Notes: generated by a model from the sequence alone, not told the origin. DNA of 64,000 nucleotides from an uncultured Caproiciproducens sp. (GCF_963664915.1 NZ_OY761810.1:2060661-2124660), one strand, 5' to 3'. Positions 1 to 8,447 are shown, counted from the first letter of the stretch. Numbers and translations: made by a program.

Positions 1-47
1 AAGCAATAATCATATAATAATATGTAGTCATTAAAGGGGTTGAGAAA

Positions 48-503
48 ATGTATAGAAGGTGTCCATACTCTAATCATTCGAATCAAAACGATGGTGGGTT
101 AGAGGATTTTGGTCCGGAACCTTTCGTAATAAATATTGACAGAGCTACACGTAAAAACAATACCTTTCGTACGGCTTTATGGTCGGGTAGTCATCTGCAG
201 CTAACATTAATGAGTATTTGTGTCGGTGAGGACATAGGATTAGAGAATCATCCAAATCTTGATCAATTCATACGTATTGAGCAGGGCCAAGGACTTGTAA
301 AAATGGGTGAGAGCAAAGACAATCTAAATTTTCAAAAGAGAGTTGCTGAAGACTATGCAATTATCATACCCGCCGGAACATGGCATAATCTGATTAACAT
401 CGGGAACGTGCCGTTAAAACTTTACTCTATTTATGCGCCGCCCCAGCATCCAAGGGGTACGATCCATAAAACCAAAGCAGACGCAATCGCTGCTGAACAT
501 TAA
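48..503 (+). CDS. Cupin-domain protein
   Basis: The 151-residue protein has the two conserved cupin motifs. The first runs from about residue 60 to 85 and contains the metal-ligand pattern HPNLDQFIRIEQG. The second is near residues 105-117 (PAGTWHNLINIGN). A short tail follows, APPQHPRGTIHKTKADA, which is common in small stress-type cupins related to mannose-6-phosphate isomerase. The substrate cannot be told from sequence. The ATG at 48 has a good ribosome site (AAAGGGG, 35-41). The gene stands alone, with a hairpin terminator just after its stop. The family assignment is secure and the function is unknown. Confidence 0.85.
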   Translation: MYRRCPYSNHSNQNDGGLEDFGPEPFVINIDRATRKNNTFRTALWSGSHLQLTLMSICVGEDIGLENHPNLDQFIRIEQGQGLVKMGESKDNLNFQKRVAEDYAIIIPAGTWHNLINIGNVPLKLYSIYAPPQHPRGTIHKTKADAIAAEH

Positions 504-525
504 ATGACCTATTTATGATACTACT

Positions 526-563
526 AATAGGAGAGCATTAGGAATACTGAATGCTCTCCTATT
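526..563 (+). terminator. Hairpin terminator after the cupin gene
   Basis: A perfect 14-bp stem (526-539 with 550-563) has a 10-nt loop and lies 23 bases after the cupin stop. The tail is AU-rich rather than a clean U run. Confidence 0.6.
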
Positions 564-654
564 TATCATACCCACAGGGATGGAACACGGTATAGAATAT
601 TAAGTCTGCGAGTGTGCCTTTGATGGAGAGGAAGCTACGGACAAACTTGCTTTC

Positions 655-697
655 AAAAACGTCTCTCCCTGCTTGTGCGTCGGGAGAGACGTTTTTT
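655..697. terminator. Bidirectional intrinsic terminator
   Basis: A 15-bp perfect stem (655-669 with 682-696) is flanked by five A's on the left and a seven-T run on the right. It can end transcription from either side. On the minus strand it would stop the AraC-type gene. Confidence 0.8.
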
Positions 698-768
698 TCG
701 GTTCAGCAACGCCTGGTTTCATCTGGCACTTTATTGAAAACAACAGATTTGTTCCATTTATATAAAAA

Positions 769-1596
769 TTATATACCCATTTTATACTGTTTTGGAGTGA
801 TACCATACATTTTCTTAAATAGCATAATAAAATACGAAATATTCTGGTAGCCAAGGTTAAACGCCGTTTCAGTTACATTTCCATATTGCAGCATCTCTTT
901 TGCTTTTTGCAGTTTAATATTTGTAAAATACTGGCTGGGCGTAATTTTTGTTATCTTTTTGAAATACTGACAAAAATTTGACTCCGACATATTCAGGTCG
1001 TAGGCCATCTGCCTAATGTCTATTGGCTGCGTATAGTTGTTGTACATATATCGTATCGCCTTATTGATAGGATTATTGTTTTCTATACTAAATATTTGGC
1101 TAATGACTTTGTTTTGGATTAAATGGTAAACAAGCTCTTGTGAGTATAAATCCACCAGGAACTTCGAGCAATCGTTTTTGTCCAAGAAGCCTTCCGTAAT
1201 TTTCTTGAGAATGTGATTTATGTTATTACGTCCAAAGAAAAATTGGTTTTTTGTAACATACTGGAGATTAACGAGATACTCATTGCTGATTTTTTCGCTC
1301 ACCTGTTCAATTAATCTGCTGCTTATCTCATAGACCACGGCAATTGTTGGCTTTACAGTCGTTACTTCCACTTTTGAATTGGGTGAAAGCAGAAGAAAAT
1401 GGTTTGGATTATATGTAAGCGTGGCATTATTCGCATCGATGCGTTTTTCTCCCTGTACAATAGTGCAAAGTCTGGCATTGTTATCAGTCCTGTAGGCTTC
1501 GTAAAAATGATTTGGCAGATCATAATACAGCATTTTGATATTATCTGTTTCCAGCCCATCCAACAGCTCAAGATTATTGTAAAAACTCGACACCAT
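769..1596 (-). CDS. AraC-family transcriptional regulator
   Basis: The protein has 275 residues. Residues ~1-165 form a ligand-sensing N-terminal region without a clear family signature. Residues ~175-272 are a typical AraC double helix-turn-helix. The first recognition unit is around IRQMAYDLNMSESNFCQYFKK and the second around VTETAFNLGYQNISYF. The end, FKKMYGITPKQYK, is the classic AraC C-terminus. The ATG at 1596 follows a GGGGGA ribosome site. The gene is divergent from the old-yellow-enzyme gene starting at 1944, so it probably controls that gene, itself or both. The ligand is unknown. Confidence 0.9.
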   Translation of the reverse strand: MVSSFYNNLELLDGLETDNIKMLYYDLPNHFYEAYRTDNNARLCTIVQGEKRIDANNATLTYNPNHFLLLSPNSKVEVTTVKPTIAVVYEISSRLIEQVSEKISNEYLVNLQYVTKNQFFFGRNNINHILKKITEGFLDKNDCSKFLVDLYSQELVYHLIQNKVISQIFSIENNNPINKAIRYMYNNYTQPIDIRQMAYDLNMSESNFCQYFKKITKITPSQYFTNIKLQKAKEMLQYGNVTETAFNLGYQNISYFIMLFKKMYGITPKQYKMGI

Positions 1597-1943
1597 AGTT
1601 TCCCCCTATGCCGCTACGTTTTTTCCTGTTCAAAATAATGATAACAGTTAAACTATGAAGGGCATTAATACGGTTTTATAGAAAATTAAAATCACGTTCT
1701 TTAAGCGCCCAATAAAACAAATATTTCATTTTAACCAACTAATATCCAAGTTTAAATTTAATTATATCTATTTGACAAAAAAATGCAACAATTAACTTTA
1801 ATGTTTATAAAATTTGAGGTATTTTATTAACAATGAGTTAGAAATAAGCAGGGGGGGTAAGATATGATAAGGCTATATAAAACTTTACATTACAGTTTTA
1901 TCTGTGAGGCCAATCAATTACAGTTAGAAAGGATGAATATTTT
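1597..1943. promoter_or_regulatory. Divergent intergenic region between araC-type and OYE genes
   Basis: This 347-base AT-rich stretch separates divergent genes. A TTGACA hexamer at 1772-1777 faces right, but no clean -10 lies at the standard distance (AT-rich candidates are at 1799-1812). An activator-dependent promoter would look like this, which fits an AraC-type neighbour. A G-rich ribosome site at 1851-1857 precedes a possible 36-codon upstream reading frame. Confidence 0.4.
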
Positions 1944-1974
1944 ATGGAGTTTTCTATGCTTTTATCACCGCTGA
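1864..1974 (+). CDS. Possible leader peptide or small upstream ORF
   Basis: A 36-codon frame starts at ATG 1864, six bases after a run of seven G's (1851-1857), which is a strong Shine-Dalgarno. It ends at TGA 1972-1974, overlapping the first 31 bases of the downstream oxidoreductase gene in another frame. The predicted peptide is hydrophobic and aromatic with no domain that I recognise. Its position suggests translational coupling or leader control of the downstream gene, but it could be a chance frame. Confidence 0.35.
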   Translation: MIRLYKTLHYSFICEANQLQLERMNILWSFLCFYHR

Positions 1975-3878
1975 AAATCGGTAAAATGGAGGTCAAAAAC
2001 AGGTTTGTCGTCCCTGCAATGGGAACGAATTTTGCAAATCCAGACGGCACGGTATCACAGCAGCTGATAGATTACTATGTTGCGCGCGCCAAGGGAGGCT
2101 TTGGGCTTATCATCGTGGAATGTACGGCAGTCGACCCAGTTGGTAAGGCAATTATCTGGCAGGGTGGTCTGTGGAATGACGGTCAAGTGGCAGGGTGGTC
2201 AAAACTGGTTGAAGCGGTACATGCTGCCGGCGCGAAAATCATTGTGCAGCTGCATCATGTCGGGCGCCAGACCGTACCATCCTGCATCGGCGGAAAACAG
2301 CCGGTCGCGCCGTCGGCAGTGGCCTGCCCTCTTATGGACTGCATTCCTCACGAGCTGACGATAGACGAAATCTGGGATACCATTCACAAGTTTGGCGATG
2401 CTGCTTACCGCGCAAAGAAGGCGGGATTTGACGGCGTGGAAATTCACGGCGCCCACGGTTATCTTGTGGCCGAGTTTATGTCTACGCACGCCAATAAAAG
2501 AATCGACGAATTTGGCGGAGATTTTATGGGCAGAATGAAATTTCCTCTTCAAATTTTTAAGGATGTCAAGGAAAAATGCGGACACGATTTTCCCCTGGTC
2601 TTTCGTTTCAGCTATGATGAAAAAGTCAATGGCGGACGTACACTGGAGGAATCGACCGTTATCGCAAGACTTGCGGAGGAAGCCGGCGTTGATGCGCTGA
2701 ATATTTCTGTAATGACTTACGCCAGCCTGCAGTGGATGAGCGCTCCGGGTGCCGTTCCGAACGGGTTTAATCAATATCCCACCGAGTTCATAAAAAAAGC
2801 GGTGCAGATACCGGTTTTCAGTGTCGGACGTTACAATAATGTCCATATTGCTGAAGACGTCCTAAAAAGCCGCAGAGCAGATATGATATGCTTTGGCAGG
2901 GAATCACTTGCGGATCCCGATCTTCCGAACAAAGTGATAGAAGGACGAATCGACGAAATTAGCCCCTGTATCGCCTGCCTTCAGTCCTGCCTCGGTTACC
3001 TGTTCAATCCATCCATCAACAAAATATCATGTTTGGTGAACCCTGTTACCGGGCACGAGGGCGAATACGACCTCAGCGAAGCGAAACACAAAAAGAAAGT
3101 GCTGATTATTGGTGCAGGCCCCGCCGGACTGGAAGCCGCATGGATGGCCGCCAAGCGTGGGCATAAAGTGACTGTTTACGAAAAAGAAAGTACCGCTGGG
3201 GGACAGTTCATGCTTGCTGCGATTCCTCCTACCAAGCATGAAGTATTGAAGATGCTGAAATATTACCTGACAATGGGCAAAAAATACAATGTTGAATATC
3301 ATTTTAACAGCGAAGTAACCGAAGATGTGATTGACAGAGAAAAACCTGACGCAGTCGTTTTGGCAACAGGTGGTGTGCCGATCTGTCCGGAAATCCCCGG
3401 CATCCACGATAAATCATTTGTCACGGTTCGTGACATCCTCGGCGGCATTGTCAGCCCGGGCAAAAATGTGCTGATTATAGGGGGAGGCATGTCCGGCGCC
3501 GAAACGGCGGATTTTCTCGGGGAACATGGACGTACCGTAACGATCATGGATATGCTTCCGGCAATAGCGCAGGACGTGGAGAGCACGGTTCGCACTTTCC
3601 TGATGCAGCGTTTGGAAGAACATCATACTCAGATGATTACCAGTGCTAAAGTAAAACGGTTCTATCCTGACGGCGTGGCGTATGAACAGGATGGAATTGA
3701 AAGGGAAATCCGGGGTTTCGATACACTTGTATTGTCTTTAGGCGTAAAATCATATAACCCATTGGAAGAAAAGCTCCGTTCCAGGGTCAATGAGCTTTAT
3801 GTTATAGGTGATGCGGAAAAGGCAGGGAAGGCCAATCATGCAACTGAATCCGGCCTTGCTGTCGCTCTGAAAATATAG
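1944..3878 (+). CDS. Old-yellow-enzyme NADH:flavin oxidoreductase (2,4-dienoyl-CoA reductase / BaiCD type)
   Basis: The 644-residue protein has the layout of bacterial 2,4-dienoyl-CoA reductase, enoate reductase and bile-acid BaiCD/BaiH. An FMN-binding TIM barrel spans residues ~1-340. Next come the 4Fe-4S cysteines (CIACLQSC, then ISCLVNP). A C-terminal FAD/NAD(P)H module follows, with dinucleotide motifs GAGPAGLEAAW (~residue 390) and GGGMSGAETADF (~515). These enzymes move electrons from NAD(P)H through FAD, the cluster and FMN to reduce an activated C=C bond. The barrel motif HGAHGYLVAEFMS is typical. The substrate is undetermined. ATG 1944 has only AAGG 11 bases upstream, while an in-frame ATG at 1956 has GGAG at a better distance, so the protein may begin four residues later. 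The gene is divergent from an AraC-type regulator. Confidence 0.9.
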   Translation: MEFSMLLSPLKIGKMEVKNRFVVPAMGTNFANPDGTVSQQLIDYYVARAKGGFGLIIVECTAVDPVGKAIIWQGGLWNDGQVAGWSKLVEAVHAAGAKIIVQLHHVGRQTVPSCIGGKQPVAPSAVACPLMDCIPHELTIDEIWDTIHKFGDAAYRAKKAGFDGVEIHGAHGYLVAEFMSTHANKRIDEFGGDFMGRMKFPLQIFKDVKEKCGHDFPLVFRFSYDEKVNGGRTLEESTVIARLAEEAGVDALNISVMTYASLQWMSAPGAVPNGFNQYPTEFIKKAVQIPVFSVGRYNNVHIAEDVLKSRRADMICFGRESLADPDLPNKVIEGRIDEISPCIACLQSCLGYLFNPSINKISCLVNPVTGHEGEYDLSEAKHKKKVLIIGAGPAGLEAAWMAAKRGHKVTVYEKESTAGGQFMLAAIPPTKHEVLKMLKYYLTMGKKYNVEYHFNSEVTEDVIDREKPDAVVLATGGVPICPEIPGIHDKSFVTVRDILGGIVSPGKNVLIIGGGMSGAETADFLGEHGRTVTIMDMLPAIAQDVESTVRTFLMQRLEEHHTQMITSAKVKRFYPDGVAYEQDGIEREIRGFDTLVLSLGVKSYNPLEEKLRSRVNELYVIGDAEKAGKANHATESGLAVALKI

Positions 3879-3992
3879 GAATCACGTACCGCTGAATTTT
3901 CCTGAGTATCGGGAATAAGCGAGTAGGAGGTCACGCATTCATTGACCAGCCTACCTTTCTCACCATCGTGCGTACGTTTGGCACACTTATAA

Positions 3993-4024
3993 AAAGCGGG
4001 TACAGTTTCAGCTGTACCCGCTTT
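3993..4024 (-). terminator. Intrinsic terminator of nth
   Basis: A 13-bp perfect stem (3993-4005 with 4012-4024) has a 6-nt loop. Read on the minus strand it ends in a T run (A's at 3991-3995 on the plus strand). It begins three bases beyond the nth stop. Confidence 0.75.
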
Positions 4025-4026
4025 CG

Positions 4027-4665
4027 CTATCTATTTTGTTCTTTCGCATATTTACAAAAATCCTTCATGCAGCACAATTCGCATTGGGGGTTCCTTGCAT
4101 TACACACCGCGCGGCCATGCAGCACAAGCCTATGGCAAAACAAATTGGATTCGTCCGTTGGCAGCACCGCACGAAGCTGCTTTTCCACTTTGAAAGGGTC
4201 TTTTCCCTCGCTGATACCCAGCCGTGCGCAGATACGGATACAGTGCGTGTCGGTTACCACGGCGGGCTTATGATAAATGTCTCCGACCACAAGATTGGCT
4301 GTTTTTCTACCCACACCCGGCAACCGTGTCAGTTCTTCAATACTGTCCGGTACAACCCCACCGAACTCGGATTTCAGCATCCTGCACATGGCAAAAATAT
4401 CGCGTGATTTGGTTTTATACAGCCCGCAGGAGTGAACCAGTTCTTCAATTTCTTCCACCGAGCCGCCAATAAATGCATCAAGTGTGGGAAAACGCTCAAA
4501 AAGCGCGGGGGTTACCAGATTGATCCGCGCATCGGTACACTGTGCGGAAAGGCGCGTTGCAATTAGAAGCTGAAGCGGATCTTCGTAGGTGAGTGAGCAG
4601 GCAGCGTTAGGATATTCTTTTTTCAAGGCTTCCACTGCTAAAGCTGCGCGTTGCTTCTTCGTCAT
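4027..4665 (-). CDS. nth: Endonuclease III (DNA glycosylase / AP lyase)
   Basis: The protein has 212 residues, the usual Nth length. It carries the helix-hairpin-helix LPGVGRKTANLVVGD with the catalytic lysine in GRKTAN, and the catalytic aspartate in VVTDTHCIR. A C-terminal 4Fe-4S cluster motif C-x6-C-x2-C-x5-C begins at CNARNPQC. The enzyme excises oxidised pyrimidines and nicks abasic sites in base-excision repair. The gene is monocistronic with its own terminator. In many Firmicutes nth sits by dnaD, which is not the case here. Confidence 0.96.
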   Translation of the reverse strand: MTKKQRAALAVEALKKEYPNAACSLTYEDPLQLLIATRLSAQCTDARINLVTPALFERFPTLDAFIGGSVEEIEELVHSCGLYKTKSRDIFAMCRMLKSEFGGVVPDSIEELTRLPGVGRKTANLVVGDIYHKPAVVTDTHCIRICARLGISEGKDPFKVEKQLRAVLPTDESNLFCHRLVLHGRAVCNARNPQCELCCMKDFCKYAKEQNR

Positions 4666-4870
4666 ATAAGTTCCTCCCCTGTAATCAAGCTTGTAAATAA
4701 ACCGCAGAGAGGCGTATTTCTTCGCTTATTTCAACTATTTACTATTTTATATCAAATCTGTGCGAAGTACAAGTTGACAAGTTCAGTTAATGACATTAAG
4801 GCGCGCGGGCTACATCCGATGGTCATATCGCGGGACAATATGGAGCCTAGAAACAAAGCAAAACCAGTGG

Positions 4871-5003
4871 GCAGCGAAAGATTATATTCGCACTGCAATA
4901 AACGAAAAAGCTATGCGAGACAAAGTAAAATAAAAGCCCATGCCGAAGAATGAGCCTAAACGCCTATATTAATGAGCTGATTGAGAAGGATATGGAAGAA
5001 TAA
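4871..5003 (+). pseudogene. Decayed ribbon-helix-helix (Arc/CopG-like) protein fragment
   Basis: Three reading frames in succession spell pieces of one small protein. They are RTAINEKAMRDKVK (ending in TAA at 4931), then KIKAHAEE in a shifted frame (TGA 4951), then MSLNAYINELIEKDMEE (4950-5003). The last piece is the hallmark C-terminus of chromosomal Arc/CopG-type DNA-binding or antitoxin proteins. Two frame shifts would restore one protein, so this looks like a dead gene. No toxin partner is seen. Confidence 0.4.
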
Positions 5004-5081
5004 TAGTTAAGAACGGAGATAGGAATAGAATCGTTTACTTGCAGTTAATACAATTCATAATCATACATTAAAGTGAAAAGA

Positions 5082-5125
5082 AAAGCCGCATAAATACCGA
5101 AATAATCCAGTATTAATGCGGCTTT
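5082..5125 (-). terminator. Terminator downstream of the tRNA-Ser pair
   Basis: A 10-bp stem (5082-5091 with 5116-5125) is followed on the minus strand by TTTTCTTTTC. It lies 10 bases past the 3' end of the GCT tRNA. Confidence 0.65.
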
Positions 5126-5134
5126 ATCTGATTA

Positions 5135-5224
5135 TGGCGGAGAAGAAGGGATTTGAACCCTTGCGCCAGTTACCCGACCTACTCCCTTAGCAGGGGAGCC
5201 CCTTCACCACTTGGGTACTTCTCC
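5135..5224 (-). tRNA. tRNA-Ser(GCT)
   Basis: A 90-nt minus-strand gene. The acceptor stem GGAGAAG pairs with CTTCTCC, the anticodon loop is CTGCTAA (anticodon GCT), and it has the long serine-type variable arm. The T-arm is GGGTTCAAATCCC and the 3' CCA is encoded. It reads AGC/AGU codons. Confidence 0.95.
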
Positions 5225-5272
5225 ATGTTTGGTGAAAACAAATCATTAATTATTGAATTTATTAAGAATAAA

Positions 5273-5361
5273 TGGCGGAGAGGAAGAGATTCGAACTCTT
5301 GGTCCCTCGCGGGATCACTAGTTTTCAAGACTAGCTCCTTAAACCACTCGGACACCTCTCC
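5273..5361 (-). tRNA. tRNA-Ser(TGA)
   Basis: An 89-nt minus-strand gene. The acceptor stem GGAGAGG pairs with CCTCTCC, and the anticodon stem CTAGT/ACTAG encloses loop CTTGAAA (anticodon TGA). It has a long variable arm and an encoded CCA. It lies 48 bases upstream of tRNA-Ser(GCT) on the same strand, so the two are probably co-transcribed. Confidence 0.95.
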
Positions 5362-5439
5362 ATTACAAGTGCGAAAATAATAATATCATATTTTAGGTGC
5401 TTATGTCAATGCATTATGTAAAAAATCTTTGGAAAAGTT

Positions 5440-5471
5440 GTCCGCCGTCCTGTTAGTGAAGGGCGGCGGAC
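5440..5471 (-). terminator. Terminator of the PF06541-type gene
   Basis: An 11-bp stem with one G-U pair (5440-5450 with 5461-5471) lies just beyond the stop at 5478. Downstream minus-strand sequence is T-rich but interrupted. Confidence 0.55.
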
Positions 5472-5477
5472 ATTTCG

Positions 5478-5864
5478 TTATTTTGCAAAAAAAGGTACTC
5501 TTTCACATAATCCGCAGATTCCCATTGCAGGAAGTGTAGCCAAACACCACAGTAAAGAAAACGGTACGCAGATTTGACCCATGATATTTAGCGGCAGAGC
5601 GGAATAATCCCATACGTTGAGTTTCAGACCAACATTCACGAGAAGACCGGTCCCGAATTCTACCGCAGTAATAATTCCGGAACCGACAAAACATTTGATA
5701 GACATTGGTTTGCTTTTCATACGGTTATTGCATATACGGTCAATCAAACATAGACATAAACCGCCTGCCGCAGCCATGGAAATATCTGTCTTCCCGCGGC
5801 AGATAATTTCCAGTGCAGGATAAATAGTTCCTCCTGCCAAAAATAAGAACGCATATTTCTTCAA
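5478..5864 (-). CDS. Small membrane protein of the putative 'ABC-transporter type IV' (PF06541-like) family
   Basis: The 128-residue protein has about four hydrophobic segments. The motifs match a common Clostridia membrane family sometimes named putative ABC transporter permease: YPALEIICRGKTDISMAAAGGLC near the N-terminus and LNVWDYSALPLNIMGQICVPFS near the C-terminus. No ATPase partner is nearby and its real role is unknown. It is a single-gene unit with its own terminator. Confidence 0.7.
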   Translation of the reverse strand: MKKYAFLFLAGGTIYPALEIICRGKTDISMAAAGGLCLCLIDRICNNRMKSKPMSIKCFVGSGIITAVEFGTGLLVNVGLKLNVWDYSALPLNIMGQICVPFSLLWCLATLPAMGICGLCERVPFFAK

Positions 5865-6067
5865 TCAATATCACCCCACTTTGCGTCTATTGAAATTGTT
5901 TGCAGGGTGAATAAATTTATTCGTCTATACTTAAATTTTAAAAAGAATGTCCGATAATATTAATAATAAAATTTTTGCAGAATGCTTTGAATTTTACCGT
6001 ATTGATAAACTATCATATCAAGAAAAACCATTCAATAATGCAAAATTTGTCGAAAATGGGTGGCTGA

Positions 6068-8317
6068 ATGAGATATAAAAATAATAAGAATATCTTAATC
6101 ATTATTGCCGTTGTCACAATATTAATGATACTTGGGGTTTGCTTTGTTTTAGGAGTGCGCGGCATTTTAACAATTAATACACAAACATCACTTCAAAAAA
6201 TTTCAGAGCAGGGTGCAAATGCCGCACGCACGGCCATTGTCGGAAATTTGGACGTGCTCAGCGCCCTTTCAGAACAGGAAGGACTCACTGGCGAAAGTAA
6301 TTCGGATAGAATCAAAATTCTTTCGGATGAAGCAAAACGAAAAAATTTTTTGCGGGTGGCTTATACCGATCAGTCCGGCCGTGCGGTTACCAACGACGGT
6401 GAAACCATAATGATCAGCGAAAGGGAGTACTTTCAAGAAGCATTATCCGGCCATGCCAACATTTCGGGCGGACTGACCGATTTGTTTGACCCAAAGAGTA
6501 AAATCATCGCATATGCGGTGCCGGTTATTCGTGCTCAAAAGATTGTGGGTGTATTGATTGCCACAATTCAAGATAATGAGAAATTAAATATTATGGATAA
6601 TATTGCTGTTGATTCCGACTATTCTGTATATGTCATTTCACGTGATGGCGGGATGGTTTCCAACAGGAGCGGTCAGGCTAATTTTGATAACTTTTTTCAA
6701 TATATTGCAACACAGTCCCCAAAACAGGAATTCAATAAGATTAAGAGTGATTTTCTTGCTCATCAGTCCGGTAAAGGATTATGTACTGTGAACGGAGTGC
6801 ATAAGCTGATCGGATACAGCAATATTAAGGGAACTGACGGCTGGATGTTTATGGTTATGGTTGAAAAGAATCATATAATGGCTCCTGCCAATCAAATTCT
6901 TATTATGAGCGCTATTTTGTTTGGGCTGCTGATCCTTGAATTTATCGTTGCATCAGTTGGCTTTTTAAAATTTAAAAAGACATGCTATGAAGCGAATGTA
7001 CGGCGAAAAGAGGATATCAGTTATTTAACTTATACCGATACTTTGACGAATCTGCCGAATCGCAAGGGAATTGAGAAAAACATTGTAGATTGGATGAATC
7101 TCTGCCATGTGGAAAGCAAGAATGGGGCAGCCTTTTTTCTGGATATAGATAATTTTCAATCGGTAAACAGTACTTTCGGCAATGATATCGGAGATGCTTT
7201 TCTCGCTTCGGCCGCTGCCCGTCTAACGGCAGTGAAGGGCGAAAACACGTTAGTCGGGAGAATTGGCGGCGATGAATTTGCTCTGCTGATTTCAAATGTA
7301 AATACTTCTGAAGAACTTGAAAATTACTCTAAGAGTATTCTGCATCTGTTTAAAGAGCCCTTCCTGATCCATGATAATGTTATTCAGCTGACATGCAGTG
7401 TCGGTGCGATTCTGTTTAACTATCGCGAGATAAAAAAAGATAATAAATTCGATGAAATTATTAATCGCGGTGAATTCGTACTGCGCGAAGCAAAAAACAC
7501 ATCAAAGGGCAGTTATGCACTTTTTAATGAAGAATACGGTATTACGATTGATCGCCAGCATCAAATGCAGCGCGAACTCAAAATGTCAATTCACAATAAT
7601 GAGCTTTCCTGCTATTATCAGCCGCAGTATGATTATGAGAAGAAATCTATTGTCGGATTCGAATCTCTGGCTCGCTGGAACAGCGCCAAATTTGGAATGG
7701 TCTCGCCGGTTCAGTTTATTGCAATGGCCGAGAAAACCGGATTTATCAAGGAATTGGGCCGGTTTGTTGTGGATCAGACCTTTGCTTTTGCACAAAGCAT
7801 GAAAGATTGTGGCATTCGTGTTTCCTTTAATACTTCACCGGTGGAACTTTTGCAGGCCGACTATGTTGATTATGTTATAGAACGTTTTTACTACTATGGC
7901 TTAAATTCTGGCAGCGTGGCGATTGAAGTAACGGAATCCTCGCTTATTGAATCTTTTGACGGAGTGATAAAAAAGCTTGAAATTCTAAGCCAACATGGTA
8001 TTTGTGTCTATCTTGACGATTTTGGTACGGGTTTTTCTTCACTTACTTATTTAAAAAATCTCCCCATTCATTCGGTGAAAATTGATAAAAGCTTTATTGA
8101 TGAGGTTGTAACCGACAAAGTAGGGAGAGATATTGTCGACATGATTGTCCGCCTGGCGAAAAAGCTGGATCTTGAAGTAATTGCGGAAGGCGTGGAGACG
8201 AAGGCACAAATCGAATGCATTTACGATTGCGGCTGCAATATGATTCAAGGGTATTACATCAGTCCGCCTGTACCGAGGGAAAAAGCAATAGCACTGTTGG
8301 ATGTACTGCATAAATAA
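6068..8317 (+). CDS. Membrane-bound GGDEF-EAL cyclic-di-GMP enzyme with extracytoplasmic sensor
   Basis: The protein has 749 residues. It opens with a membrane segment (~8-32) and a periplasmic-facing Cache-like sensor domain (~33-275, with a typical AYTDQSGRAVTNDG stretch). A second membrane segment (~279-300) leads to the GGDEF domain. The GGDEF motif at 400-404 and the upstream LDIDNF are intact, so cyclase activity is plausible. The RxxD inhibitory site is absent. The EAL domain begins near 510. Its signature reads ESL (E532) and the metal and catalytic motifs are present (SFNTSP, EVTES, DDFGTG, KIDKSF, AEGVET, QGYYISPP). It therefore probably degrades c-di-GMP, and could also make it. 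The ATG at 6068 follows GGGTGG. A terminator follows, so it is a single-gene unit. Confidence 0.93.
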   Translation: MRYKNNKNILIIIAVVTILMILGVCFVLGVRGILTINTQTSLQKISEQGANAARTAIVGNLDVLSALSEQEGLTGESNSDRIKILSDEAKRKNFLRVAYTDQSGRAVTNDGETIMISEREYFQEALSGHANISGGLTDLFDPKSKIIAYAVPVIRAQKIVGVLIATIQDNEKLNIMDNIAVDSDYSVYVISRDGGMVSNRSGQANFDNFFQYIATQSPKQEFNKIKSDFLAHQSGKGLCTVNGVHKLIGYSNIKGTDGWMFMVMVEKNHIMAPANQILIMSAILFGLLILEFIVASVGFLKFKKTCYEANVRRKEDISYLTYTDTLTNLPNRKGIEKNIVDWMNLCHVESKNGAAFFLDIDNFQSVNSTFGNDIGDAFLASAAARLTAVKGENTLVGRIGGDEFALLISNVNTSEELENYSKSILHLFKEPFLIHDNVIQLTCSVGAILFNYREIKKDNKFDEIINRGEFVLREAKNTSKGSYALFNEEYGITIDRQHQMQRELKMSIHNNELSCYYQPQYDYEKKSIVGFESLARWNSAKFGMVSPVQFIAMAEKTGFIKELGRFVVDQTFAFAQSMKDCGIRVSFNTSPVELLQADYVDYVIERFYYYGLNSGSVAIEVTESSLIESFDGVIKKLEILSQHGICVYLDDFGTGFSSLTYLKNLPIHSVKIDKSFIDEVVTDKVGRDIVDMIVRLAKKLDLEVIAEGVETKAQIECIYDCGCNMIQGYYISPPVPREKAIALLDVLHK

Positions 8318-8326
8318 TAGACAGAC

Positions 8327-8368
8327 TATGGGGTGAGATTGATTGATTTTGCCCCGTAGTTTTTTTTA
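8327..8368 (+). terminator. Intrinsic terminator of the GGDEF-EAL gene
   Basis: A 9-bp stem (8327-8335 with 8353-8361) with one G-U pair is followed by a run of eight T's (8361-8368). Confidence 0.85.
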
Positions 8369-8376
8369 CAATTTGT

Positions 8377-8385
8377 GATATAATT
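8377..8385 (+). promoter_or_regulatory. Extended -10 promoter of nagB
   Basis: TGATATAAT fits the extended -10 consensus TGnTATAAT. No good -35 is visible because the upstream bases are the terminator. Transcription would begin near 8392, placing the palindrome at 8415-8447 in the 5' leader. Confidence 0.6.
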
Positions 8386-8414
8386 TGATAAAGAAAGAAA
8401 TTTTTAGCAAATCC

Positions 8415-8447
8415 GTTCATAAATAAAAATAATTTTTATTTATGAAC
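8415..8447. repeat. Perfect 16-bp inverted repeat in the nagB leader
   Basis: Arms 8415-8430 and 8432-8447 are perfectly complementary around one central base. The sequence is AT-rich (GTTCATAAATAAAAAT and its complement). It ends 29 bases before the nagB start, between promoter and ribosome site. It could be a repressor operator or an mRNA hairpin. It does not look like the Bacillus NagR site. Confidence 0.7.

Larger units (their letters stand above)
4666..5134. other. Intergenic region with gene remnant and tRNA terminator
   Basis: This stretch of about 470 bases lies between nth and the tRNA pair. It holds a decayed small-protein coding remnant (about 4871-5003) and the terminator for the tRNAs (5082-5125). 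No other gene is evident in 4666-4870. Confidence 0.5.

Noticed and set aside
2199-2846. 215-codon frame opposite the old-yellow-enzyme gene
   Set aside because: Antisense shadow with no domain. The plus-strand protein is well conserved.
5135-5361. Integration site at the tRNA-Ser pair
   Set aside because: No duplicated tRNA 3' end or integrase was seen nearby, so only the decayed small gene hints at past insertion.
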